Assembly: GCA_963920525.1 (NCBI GenBank)
Contig: OY986435.1
Location: 272,172,848 to 272,236,847, forward strand
DNA from: Dichetophora obliterata
Taxonomy: Eukaryota > Arthropoda > Insecta > Diptera > Sciomyzidae
DNA length: 64,000 nt
Reading direction: 5' to 3'
A program made the translations under genes and the position numbers. Numbering within the stretch: the stretch's first letter is position 1; each line of letters begins with the position of its first letter. The notes under the pieces are model-generated. The model saw only the letters and a program-made list of their open reading frames with translations. It did no database searches and had not been told where the DNA came from. Shown piece by piece: positions 44,760 to 53,929 of this stretch.

Positions 44760-47700
44760 TTACTTACTTACTTAGTTGGCGCTACAACCGTATGTCGGTC
44801 TTGGCCTCATCTAAGAATTTGCGCCAGCCATTTCTGTCTTTCGCTTGCTGGCGCCAGTTGGAAATTCCAAGCTTCGTCAGGTTGTCCTCTACTTGGTCTT
44901 TCCAACGAAGATGCGGTCGTCCTCTTCTGCGTTGACCGCCGCTGGGTACCGAATCGAATGTTTTCTTCACTGGAGCATCGTCTTTCATGCGCTGAACATG
45001 ACCAAGCCAGCGAAGCCGCTCGATTTTAATGCGCTTGACTATGTCGATGTCAGCGTACAGCTCATACAGTTCATCATTCCACCGTATTCGGTACTCGCCA
45101 TTGACGCAGATGGGTCCGTAGATCTTACGAAGAATCTTTCTCTCGAATGCTCCTAAAGTCTTTTCATCTAAACTGCTCAACGTCCAGGTTTGTGATGCGT
45201 AAAGTAGGACGGGCATGATGAGCGATTTATAGAGCGTGATTTTCGTTCGTCGAGAGAGAGCTCTGCTTCTCAATTGCCTACTGAGCCCAAAGTAACACCT
45301 GTTGGCAAGAGTTATTCTTCGTTTGATCTCAATGCTGATGTCGTTGGTAGAATTAATGCTGGATCCCAGATAAACGAAGTTCTTCACAACCTCGAAGGAG
45401 GTATTGTCAACAGTAACGTGGGTTCCAAGACGCTGGGACTGTTTGTTTGTTGACACTAAGTATTTCGTCTTGTCTGCATTCACTGCCAGACCCATTCGAC
45501 TTGACTCTCTTTCTAATCTGGAAAATGCTGCACTGACTTCGAGCGTATTATGGCCAATGATATCGATGTCATCAGCATACGCAAGCAGCATAACACTCTT
45601 GTAGAATATTGTGCCACTACGTCTCAGATCAGCAGCTCGGATGATCTTTTCCATCATTAGGTTGAAAAAGTCGCACGATAAGGAATCACCTTGTCTGAAA
45701 CCTCGTTTGGTAATAAATGGTGGGGAGAGGTCCTTCCCGATTTTAACTGCGCTGCTGGTGTTGCTCAGTGTCATCCTGCAAAGTCGTATTAGTTTTGCAG
45801 GAATACCAAATTCAGACATGGTGGAGTACAGGTGCTTCCTTATTGGGCTGTCGAAGGCGGCTTTGTAGTCGACAAAAAGATGGTGGGTGTCGATTTGTTT
45901 TTCTTGAGTCTTCTCCAAGATTTGTCGTAGCGTGAAAATCTGGTCGATGGTGGACTTTCCAGGTCTAAAGCCACACTGATAAGGTCCGATCAGTTCGTGT
46001 ACAATGGGCTTCAATCTTTCACATAAAACGCTCGACAGGACCTTATATGCGATATTAAGAAGGCTTATCCCATGGTAATTGTCACAGATAGTGGGATCGC
46101 CTTTCTTGTGGATTGGGCAGAGCACACTGAGATTCCAATCGTTCGGAATGCATTCTTCCGACCATATTCTGCATAGAAGCTCGTGAATGCATTTAAGAAG
46201 AGCTTCGCCTCCGTTCTTAAACAACTCAGCAGGTAAGCCATCAGCTCCCGCGGCTTTGTTATTTTTAAGCCGAGCTATAGCTGTCAGAACTTCATCATAG
46301 TCGGGCAGCGGAACCTCAACGCTGTCATCCAAAATTGGGGTTTCCGGAATATCATCTCTATTGGCGGGATTGTTGTCAGCGTCGCCATTTAGAAGCTTAG
46401 AGAAGTGTTCCCTCCATAACGTCAGTGTACTCTGGACATCTGTCACTAGATTCCCGTTTTCATCCTTGCAGGAAGAGGCCCCGGTTTTAAAACCATCGGC
46501 AAGGCGTCTTATTTTTTCGAAAAATTTTCGGGCCTCATTCCTGTCACCATACATCTCAATCTTCTCCTGCTCGCGCTTTTCTGCCTCTCTTTTTTTCCGC
46601 CTGAAAATATGTCTCTCTTCCCTCCTCTTTTCTTTGTATCGCTCCTTAGCAGCGCGCGTTACAACCGACTGCAGGGTGGCTTTGTAGGCGGCGTCTTTCT
46701 CTGCAGTGGCGTCGCGACACTCCTGGTCGTACCACTGGTTTCGGCTAGGGCGTTGGTAGCCAATCACCTCTTCAGCAGCCGCACGCATGGAGTTGGAAAT
46801 GTGAGTCCACTGCGCGCATATATCATCGATTGGAGGAGTGCTTTGAAGCAGGAGTGAGAGTCGAGTGGCGAAAGCATCGGCTGTCTGTTTTGATTGCAGC
46901 TTGTCGACGTCTAGCTTTCTCTGTGTAGGGTTGCGTGTATTCTTAGCTGCGCATAGACGTGTACGGATCTTGGCTGCAACAAGATAGTGATCCGAGTCAA
47001 TGTTTGCACCACGGATCGTGCGTACATCCAATACACTGGAAGAGTGCCTTCCGTCGATCAAAACGTGATCAATTTGATTCTTGGTTTTCTGATCAGGGGA
47101 CATCCAGGTGGCTTTATGAATATTGAGATGCTTGAATCTAGTGCTACTTACGACCATGTTTCGTGCTGCGGCGAAGTCAATCAGCCTCATTCCGTTATCG
47201 GAGGTGTTGTCGTGGAGGCTGAACTTTCCGACTGTTGGACCAAAAATATTTTCCTTGCCCACCTTAGCGTTGAAGTCGCCAAGCACGATTTTTACGTCGT
47301 GACGGGGGCAGCGCTCGTAAGCATTTTCAAGGCGCTCGTAGAAAATTTCCTTGATCTCATCGTCCTTGTCTTCTGTCGGAGCGTGCGCACATATTAGGCT
47401 TATATTGAAAAATCTAACCTTGATGCGGATTATGGCAAGTCGTTTGTTCACAGGTGTGAATCGCAGGACGTGGTGCCGTAGTCTCTTGCCAACTACAAAT
47501 CCGCATCCAAACTCGTGCTTCTCCGCATGGCCGCTGTAGTAGATATCACAGGGTGCATGCCGAATGCAACCCTGTCCCTTCCATCGCATTTCTTGGATAG
47601 CAGTGATATCAGCTTTGTATCTTTCCAAGACATCAGTCAGTTGGATAGAGGCACCTTCCCAATTAAGGGTTCGGACATTCCAGGTGCATATCCGTAAATC

Positions 47701-48010
47701 ATTATCAGTTTTTCGTTTGCGGTAGTCGTCATCAGATTTGGGGATCATTTTTCTTCTATTCTTGTTTGTTTTCATTGAAATTGGTTTTTACGGGTGGGCT
47801 TCAAACCCGACGCACAACCTATTTTAAGCCTAGGGAGGCCCGCCGCTCAGATTAGCCGCCAAACTAACGGTTGTCAGTTTTGACGTTGCCCAGGAAACAC
47901 CACGTGGAGGTTTGAGTCGACTTGAGACGATTTCACAAAGATTATGCTGGCCTCGCCAGGTTGAGACAGTCAGACATGTTACATTGTTCCATCGCCCCCA
48001 GTTTCCCTAG
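44760..48010 (-). mobile_element. Full-length RTE-type LINE
   Basis: Flanked by a perfect 13-base duplication AGAGCTAGTTTAC (44747-44759 and 48011-48023). Read on the minus strand it has a 5' untranslated region of about 235 bases (48010-47776), one long ORF (47775-44782), a 3' untranslated region of only a few bases, and a tail of TAAG repeats (44760-44773). Very short 3' UTR plus a tetranucleotide tail is typical of RTE elements. The duplication is perfect and the frame is intact, so the insertion looks recent. Confidence 0.9.
44782..47775 (-). CDS. Endonuclease-reverse transcriptase polyprotein of the RTE-type LINE
   Basis: 997 residues, uninterrupted. Residues 28-270 are an AP-like endonuclease (exonuclease-endonuclease-phosphatase fold) with TWNVRT (31-36), QEMRW (61-65), GDFNAKVG (166-173) and SDH (261-263), the expected catalytic residues. 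Residues 350-410 are a basic, charged linker. Residues 490-770 are a reverse transcriptase with KAAGADGLPAE (507-517), PIHKKGD, GFRPGKST (602-609), the Asp-bearing VDYKAAFD (635-642), GFRQGDSLS and the catalytic YADD (733-736). The C-terminal part carries a G-R-P-H-L-R-W segment (953-959) as usual in this group; host genomes often annotate the endonuclease part as craniofacial development protein 2-like. The motif NY-x-GISLL has His where Arg is the common residue (568). It nicks target DNA and copies its own RNA into it (target-primed reverse transcription). Start chosen at the first Met before the endonuclease. Confidence 0.93.
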   Translation of the reverse strand: MKTNKNRRKMIPKSDDDYRKRKTDNDLRICTWNVRTLNWEGASIQLTDVLERYKADITAIQEMRWKGQGCIRHAPCDIYYSGHAEKHEFGCGFVVGKRLRHHVLRFTPVNKRLAIIRIKVRFFNISLICAHAPTEDKDDEIKEIFYERLENAYERCPRHDVKIVLGDFNAKVGKENIFGPTVGKFSLHDNTSDNGMRLIDFAAARNMVVSSTRFKHLNIHKATWMSPDQKTKNQIDHVLIDGRHSSSVLDVRTIRGANIDSDHYLVAAKIRTRLCAAKNTRNPTQRKLDVDKLQSKQTADAFATRLSLLLQSTPPIDDICAQWTHISNSMRAAAEEVIGYQRPSRNQWYDQECRDATAEKDAAYKATLQSVVTRAAKERYKEKRREERHIFRRKKREAEKREQEKIEMYGDRNEARKFFEKIRRLADGFKTGASSCKDENGNLVTDVQSTLTLWREHFSKLLNGDADNNPANRDDIPETPILDDSVEVPLPDYDEVLTAIARLKNNKAAGADGLPAELFKNGGEALLKCIHELLCRIWSEECIPNDWNLSVLCPIHKKGDPTICDNYHGISLLNIAYKVLSSVLCERLKPIVHELIGPYQCGFRPGKSTIDQIFTLRQILEKTQEKQIDTHHLFVDYKAAFDSPIRKHLYSTMSEFGIPAKLIRLCRMTLSNTSSAVKIGKDLSPPFITKRGFRQGDSLSCDFFNLMMEKIIRAADLRRSGTIFYKSVMLLAYADDIDIIGHNTLEVSAAFSRLERESSRMGLAVNADKTKYLVSTNKQSQRLGTHVTVDNTSFEVVKNFVYLGSSINSTNDISIEIKRRITLANRCYFGLSRQLRSRALSRRTKITLYKSLIMPVLLYASQTWTLSSLDEKTLGAFERKILRKIYGPICVNGEYRIRWNDELYELYADIDIVKRIKIERLRWLGHVQRMKDDAPVKKTFDSVPSGGQRRRGRPHLRWKDQVEDNLTKLGISNWRQQAKDRNGWRKFLDEAKTDIRL

Positions 48011-48023
48011 AGAGCTAGTTTAC
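48011..48023. repeat. Target-site duplication AGAGCTAGTTTAC, copy next to the RTE 5' end
   Basis: Right copy, directly before the codons that continue the interrupted LINE frame. Confidence 0.92.
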
Positions 48024-48877
48024 AGTAAGCTGGATTCTAGCTCGCAACTAAAGCTACAGCTGGCATTCAATCATGCCATCCGATACGTATATGGACTCCG
48101 TAAGTTTGACCATATATCTGAATTCAACAAAAGCATCCTTGGTTGTGACCTAGTAAACTATATAAACTTCAGAAACTGCATTTTCTTACACAAGCTGATA
48201 CATTCGAGAACACCATTCTATTTATATGAAAAGTTACAGTTTAGTCAACTGCAAAGAAGTCGTATGCTTATTATACCTAAATTTAACTATTTGAATTCAT
48301 CAAGATTATTTTTCGTTAATGCCATAAGATTGTGGAATAGTTTGCCAAGTAGTATTAAATCTATTCCTGAAGTAAGAATGTTTAGACAAGTCATTTTTTC
48401 CTATTTTTCAAATTAATATACTTTGTAATCATTTTCTCACCTTTTTCTGGTTTTATTACTTTATATCTTCCTATGTCTCCTATATTTTCCCTCTATCCTT
48501 TTTCCTGACGCTTTTTCCCCCCTTGTTTTTCTTTACTTTAAGTTGATTTTTTAGCTTTAAGTTTTTATTTTATAAGCATTAAACTTTGTTAGATTTTTAA
48601 GTTTAGATTTAAGTTTATACGCTTCCTTTTTTACCTTCCAAACTAGAATAATACATTAGAACATTATACAAAAGAACTTGTTCTTATTATACAAATAATG
48701 TTAAAATCAAATAAATTGAAATAAATTTAAATCAGATTTTCAACTTAAGGTCGCAAGCGGCACATTTAAATATCAATATTTTTTCTAAAAATTTTACTGC
48801 TTACTTCTGTTTAGTAAAGGAACAAAACTCTGGCCCGCAATTTGTTACTCTCGAAAAAAAAAATAAGGGCCACTCTA

Positions 48878-48885
48878 ATGTACAT
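48878..48885. repeat. Target-site duplication ATGTACAT, right copy
   Basis: Right copy, directly after the terminal GGGCCACTCTA. Confidence 0.75.
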
Positions 48886-49465
48886 AAGTGATCGTGAACA
48901 AGACTGGTCGGGTTGAAACAAAAGTGTCACTATTTAAAACACTTTGTATAAAATGTATTTTTTGAGTTAACTTAACCCCCTGCTACTGATGTGATTTTAC
49001 TGATTTGGTGGTCTGCCGGACACCTTTTTAACGTGAATACTTTTTCTGAAGCTCTTCATTTATTAGGTCTTTATTATTTAAATTAAGAAATAGCTTTTAA
49101 TCCAATGCTAGGTCAAAATGTTAAATGAAAGACGTTTGCTTGAAATAATGTGGTTTATTTCACTGATAAAATTTACGAAGCAATGCACAAAGTTGTGTTT
49201 TGCGGTATCTGTCAGACTACCACGTCAGCTGCAGAGGGTGAAATTCAACTATTTGGTTGAGTTGAAAAAAGGCAACAATTTAAGCTTACAAGATAAATTC
49301 TAGCAATTAAGTAATGCAGCGCAATGCACAATGATTATTTTAACCCTTTCGGGACGCAATTCAGGTGATGAAGTTCATTGATGGTACACATGTCTACCGT
49401 GCGTCCCGAAAACGTTGTGTTAATATTTCTCTTAGCAATCAATTGTTTTTATTTTTATTTTGCAG

Positions 49466-49601
49466 GGAGGCTTGAAGGCGGCCATTAATGCGGACGTCAT
49501 ACAATCCTTAACGGTTATTATTGTATCTGTAGCGGTTATAATCAAAGGCACCATCACCAGTGGCGGCATTAAAAAAGTTTACGAAATAAACCGTGATAAT
49601 G
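49466..49601 (+). CDS. SLC5-family sodium/solute symporter, next internal exon
   Basis: This exon continues the SLC5 symporter from 40356-40530. A pyrimidine-rich tract and TGCAG acceptor end at 49465. The exon reads GGLKAAINADVIQSL, then a hydrophobic helix (VIIVSVAVII) and KGTITSGGIKKVYEINRDNG, and the donor GTGAGT starts at 49602. GGLKAV-x-x-D-x-x-Q is a highly conserved SLC5 segment, and an intron just before GGLKA is phase 0 here, matching the complete last codon of the previous exon. The exon ends one base into a codon (phase 1). Joined, the two exons give about 103 residues with no stop. No following exon was recognised before 64000, so the 3' part of the gene lies beyond the window or in a form that could not be seen by eye. 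Confidence 0.9.
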
Positions 49602-50699
49602 GTGAGTAAGAATCTAACGAACAGTGAAATCATTTTTTACGTAAGTTTTGTAAACTATAGCCTGCTTGTAGCCGGGATTTTCAATGAAGGTGGTGTTTTT
49701 TTATAACGAAAATATATTGCACCCAATGCACTTTACACTTTTTTACATGCAAAATTTATGGCATTATTGTTATTCTTGAGTGCGGCATTTATTTTTAGTA
49801 TTCGTTTTTAAATTTCAGAGTTAAAGTCGTCACCAAAGTTATAAATTTAATTTTAAGTTCAAGGAAAAAAGTTTTTGCAATTTAAATTTTGCAATCAAAT
49901 GATCCAGATTTACATTTTTTTTTTTTATTTTCTATTGAAAAACGTAATGACACAAATTATTTCAAGGTTATTTTTTTTAAGCAATTACTTTAACGAGATG
50001 TCTTTTCAGGCTCTTTCTTTATCTTTATTCCTAAAAGAATACCTAAAACCTGTTTCAATCAAAACTATTTTTGTTCAGTTTCTGAGGTAAAAATTGCATT
50101 TCCATCATTCAAAAAATATTAAAGTACTTTTAACGTATTTAAAAATTTATTTAAAAAAACAAAAATTTTTAAAACTTATTTTGTCAGAAAAATAAAATGT
50201 TAAATTTCAAACCATGGATAAGGGTGAATAAAATTTTCAAAAGAATTAATTAAAATAAAAAAAGAATTATATCTAGTTAAAACGATAAAAAGTCCGTTTT
50301 TTCAATTTTTCGTAATTTAGTATTAAGTGAGTTTAGTAAGTGAGTTAAGGTTAGAACAAATATTTATTTCTGAATGTACAACAATGAATCCTAAAACCTG
50401 AAAATCCAAATTCTCAGTCCCTTTCCGCATAAAATCTGGCATATTTTTTAAAGCACATGGATATGGATATGGGTCGAAGTTAAGATATCCCCACAGTAAA
50501 TGCTAAGCAACTTTCCAAGTAACTTTGTTTTGGATACTGGTCGAGTTTTAAAACGATTTTGCCATATTTCAAACACAAAGTGAATTTTAAATTTTTGTGA
50601 AATTTTTAGAAACTTTGTATTTTCATATACATAGTTACTTTGTATGGGAGGTTTGCGTGGTTTTCATCCCATTTTGGCAAATTTTTATTTTTATTTGTT
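49602..50699. other. Intron sequence downstream of the SLC5 exon
   Basis: AT-rich; no exon recognised. Confidence 0.5.
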
Positions 50700-51095
50700 G
50701 GCCTTTGTAGTCTAGTGGAGAGTGCGCTAGGCCATCAACCCAAAGGACCCTGGTGCGGATCCGGGTTCGGTCATGGTTTTTTTTAACTTTCTTTGTTCTT
50801 TCCTCCATTTAAGAATTATGGAAAACTAGAAATCCACAGCTTAATTGTGGAAAATTTGGAATTAAAGGACAGGGACAACTAAGGGCTGGAAATGCTTGCC
50901 GAGGTTAAGGCATAACACTAGCCTCGGTCAAAAGCAATTAAAATTATCTTTCACAGTTGTTTCGCCTAATCAATAATTCACGTTTGGTTCCAATCAATTC
51001 CTCTAAATAATCTATCCCTTTCCTTCCAGGTCAAAGACCAAACCTTGTTTCTGTAAGGCGCATGCCTTGGTTCTTTGATCTTTAAAAAAAAAAAT
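50700..51095 (+). mobile_element. tRNA-derived SINE (plus strand)
   Basis: A tRNA-like head with A box TAGTCTAGTGGA (50708-50719) and B box GGTGCGGATCC (50752-50762) is followed by a T-rich stretch, a body of about 300 bases and an A-run at 51083-51094. The sequence differs from the SINE family at 14.5 kb. No certain target duplication. Confidence 0.7.
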
Positions 51096-51664
51096 TATAT
51101 GGTGAATTTTTGCGACCAAATCTTATGTGCAAAATTTTAAATCATTACATTAATTTTTGAGTCATTTTCAGAGATATTACCAATTTAATAAGGTCACGTT
51201 GTATAGGATCTAGTCGTAATTTTTATCCAATTTCAACAAATTTAAAATATACAGATTATGGTGTATATTTAACTTCAGAGCTTATTTGTAAAATTCCAGG
51301 TCACTACATTAGTTTTTGTGCCATTTTTAGACATTTTATTGATTTGATAAAGTAACTTTGTAAGGGAGGTAGGTGTGATTTTCATACGATTTTGCTGATT
51401 TTTAAACTTAATATTTATTTTTTGAATATACATATGCAAGTACATAAACGAAATTTCAATACGATAACCTTTTTTTATATTATGGGGTATAAAAACACAA
51501 TTGCCTTAAAAGCTTTTTTGCTTTATAAAAATATATTTTCACTTTTCAAAAAAATTTTAAAAAATTCTAAATGTTTGATAGTTTAAATCAGACTTGATTT
51601 TAAATACAAATTCTAGTTGTTTGATAGTTTAAAATCGTTTATTGAGCTTAAGGTCAAAGTTAGA

Positions 51665-51696
51665 TCAATTAATTGTTCTAACGAATCTTTCCAAAG

Positions 51697-51744
<48 letters not shown>

Positions 51745-52140
51745 ATTTTTTTCAATATGAAAAGGAAAAAATCACTAGCTGATCTTATTGCACAATTTCT
51801 GCCCGGCTAAAGGCGTCATCAGAAATCTTTGTGATGCCCGTGCAAGCGCGCACTAACGCACTGCACCACCGGGGCGATGAGATTTATAGTGTATAGAGAC
51901 TAAAGTAAAACAGAAAAACAACAACAAATGTGAAATTATGAAAATTGAGAAAAACTGAGAAATTGACACTTCAAATCTCATCGCCCCGGTGGTGCAGTGC
52001 GTTAGTGCGCGCTTGCACGGGCATCACAAAGATTTCTGATGACGCCTTTAGCCGGGCAGAAATTGTGCAATAAGATCAGCTAGTGATTTTTTCCTTTTCA
52101 TATTGAAAAAACTTTGTTGTTGTTGGTTACGTCTTTGGAT
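51665..52140. repeat. Near-perfect palindrome of a tRNA-like repeat
   Basis: About 51745-51890 is the reverse complement of 51978-52115, nearly identical (CACTAGCTGATCTTATTGCA, CTGCCCGGCTAAAGGCGTCA, CCGGGGCGATGAGAT). Each arm holds GGTGGTGCAGTGCG, an A-box-like word, but no B box. A (CAA)n run lies at 51700-51744. The single copy at 23660-24040 shows the same unit unpaired. Confidence 0.8.
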
Positions 52141-52432
52141 TATTTGTGTTACGCCGACAAGCCAGAGACAATTGACGCTTTAAAGGACAATATTCGTGAA
52201 GCCATTGGTGAAATACAGCTGCACACAATCGATAATGTGCTTAAAAATTGAACCGATCGTGTAGACTACTGCATGGCCAGCCGAGGCAGCCATTTGAATG
52301 AAATTATTTTCTATTATTAACCGGAAGGATCGTACTTTCAAATAAAGAAAGAAATTTGAGAAAATATTCAGTAGTTTTTTTTTTATAGAATTTTCAAAAA
52401 AAAAAAGTTATTTGGCGGACCCTGTATAATTT
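52141..52432 (+). pseudogene. Mariner-type (IS630/Tc1 superfamily) transposase C-terminal remnant and right end
   Basis: The frame from about 52141 reads YADKPETIDALKDNIREAIG, then HTIDNVLKN, an in-frame TGA, DRVDYCMASRGSHLNEIIF and a TAA at about 52318. This is a common C-terminal end of insect mariner-like transposases (pattern YADKPETI...CRASRG). The element's right end is probably TTTGGCGGACCCTGTA (about 52412-52428). The rest of the gene is missing, apparently because of the adjacent palindromic repeat. Confidence 0.78.
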
Positions 52433-52583
52433 AAAGTTATTATATTCTTTTGCATTATCTCTTATCTTTTCATTAAATAATTTCAAGAATATAATATCAT
52501 AAAGATGATATAATCAAGGTATATTTTGTGTGTTGACTTGGTTTTTTTGCCGTTTTGCCACATGATATTTTTAGTGTTATATT

Positions 52584-52988
52584 AAGGCTTCTCATCTAAG
52601 CATGTAACTGACCCGTAAACATTGTAAACCTTGTGAACTTACATGCGCGTAAACTATCTGTCAAAATTTGTATGGGCGTGAGTTTACATCATTTCCGAGC
52701 CTATTTTGTAGTGTAAACTAGCATGTAAATCTACGTGTGTGAATGAGGGTTGTCTTTGGCGCTAATCATTACATATTGAAAGTAGTTGAAGTAAATATGA
52801 ACACGTTTTATTTATTTTTCTATGTTAATGAAGGTTTTTAAAAGGGTTAAAATTTAAAAAAGTCATAATGCTGTCGCAGCAGCAGCCGCCATTTTGTCGA
52901 CATTTACGCTATTTACACTTTATCGCTCATCAAAAGTTTAAATGCTATACATGTTTCCATGTTTACTTGCTTATAGATGAGAACCCTT
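52584..52988. mobile_element. MITE with AAGGCTTCTCATCTA ends
   Basis: The left end AAGGCTTCTCATCTAAGCA is inverted at the right (GATGAGAACCCTT), flanked by ATT on both sides. Several GTAAACT/AGTTTAC words are inside. Its first bases and 3-base flanks resemble 38236-38533. Confidence 0.7.
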
Positions 52989-52991
52989 ATT

Positions 52992-53929
52992 ATTGTAAGG
53001 GCGATTCCATCAGTTGAAGCTTAGCCACGAATAATGTTGTAAGCAATATTTTTTAAGTTGTTTTTTTGAGGAAAAATTTTTTATTTAACTACTTTTATAT
53101 ATTTTTATTATATTATTGCAAGTACATGCTTTACTTAGAAATGCAATTTTCAATTGTTCTTATTTATACAACAAAAACATTTTTTTAATCATTTTTTGAG
53201 TAAAAATTCAATATTTTGGACCATTTTTGAAAAAAAAAATTAAAGAATATATTCACTGACCTAACGCTTCAGTTGAAACTATTTTTGTTAAGTGCTTTTA
53301 TTAAAACTTTGATCAAAAATATTTGAATTAAATATATTTAAAAATAGCGGACATATTTGCATCGAAAGTCAAAGTTTTGATTTTCATGTCTTTTTTCTCA
53401 TTCTTGGGGAAAGATGTGAAGAAAGATGGGAAGAAAGATTTTCAATATCAAAATTTACGTAAGTGAAAATGGATGGAATGAGCGTGATCAAAACTAAGTA
53501 TGTTACAATCTAATCTAGAATGCACACAATATGTGTACTCAAATTGAGCGAAGTCCGTTAAGCCGTTTAGATTTGTATAAATGTCAATTAAACAAACAAA
53601 CCAGAAAATAAAATGTATTATTAATATAGACTTTGTGTTAAATTGTATGAGTATTATAGAACGAATGCAATACGAAAAGAATTGAAGATTCAAAGATTTC
53701 GATTTTTTTAAGTTTTTAAAAATATGTTACCAGTTATGATCCTATAACTTCAAAAGTATTTTTTTCATATTACAAAATTTACACATGTTTGCAAATAAGA
53801 CGTTAATATCTTTTATTTAAGGTATCATTTGTATTGATCTAACGATTTTTGTATAAATTTTCTAAATACTACATTTGTGCAAGAGTTTAAAAAATATGGT
53901 TAAAACTCAAAATTACCTCTTATACAGGC
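52992..53929. other. AT-rich DNA; dispersed repeat at 53140-53340
   Basis: Apart from the similarity to 7540-7700, nothing was recognised. Confidence 0.45.

Larger units (their letters stand above)
44185..48730 (+). pseudogene. 5'-truncated LINE (CR1/Jockey-like), split by an RTE element
   Basis: A reverse transcriptase 3' half on the plus strand. 44185-44759 has SGVPQGSVLGPLLF and the catalytic Y-A-D-D (in MHAYADDVQI), then KLNPLKS and a thumb region; one in-frame TAA (44637-44639) breaks the frame, which then continues. After the inserted RTE element, 48011-48416 continues in the same frame through the C-terminal part ending with the typical LWNSLPSSIK motif and a TAA. 48417-48730 is 3' untranslated sequence with an A-rich end. 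Start and end agree with where the surrounding palindrome arm is interrupted (after CCATAT at 44184, before AAATCAG at 48731). The 5' truncation inside the RT domain is normal for LINE copies. Clade (CR1-like or Jockey-like) is inferred from the LWNSLP ending and lack of a visible RNase H domain. Confidence 0.83.
41034..48877. mobile_element. Palindromic hAT-like element, host of a nested stack
   Basis: The element starts CAGGGTGGCC and ends GGGCCACTCTA, imperfect inverted termini flanked on both sides by the 8-base duplication ATGTACAT (41026-41033 and 48878-48885), the size made by hAT transposases. Its left arm is 41034-41465 plus 42915-43122. Its right arm is 43515-44184 plus 48731-48877. 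The arms are inverted copies: for example AACGACCAGG and its flanks occur inverted at about 41325 and 43850, and AAGCGGCA-type sequence at about 41150 and 48750. The right arm carries a local duplication around AACGACCAGGCT (43845-43890). No transposase frame is left. The alignment of both arms only makes sense once the inner insertions are removed, which supports their order. Confidence 0.78.
40531..49465 (+). other. Intron of the SLC5 gene, 8.9 kb, mostly transposon
   Basis: The intron has a GTAAGT donor and TGCAG acceptor. Bases 41034-48877 plus one 8-base duplication are inserted sequence, leaving roughly 1.1 kb of native intron. The native parts (40531-41025 and 48886-49465) show no recognisable genes. 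Confidence 0.82.

Noticed and set aside
45404..47697. Plus-strand ORFs up to 136 codons opposite the RTE polyprotein
   Set aside because: Shadows of the minus-strand ORF.
50700..50775. A functional tRNA gene
   Set aside because: A and B boxes are present but the arms do not pair as a proper cloverleaf, and the sequence runs on into a body with an A-run, so SINE is the better call.
51978..52080. A tRNA gene in the palindrome arm
   Set aside because: Only an A-box-like word is present; no B box and no cloverleaf were found.
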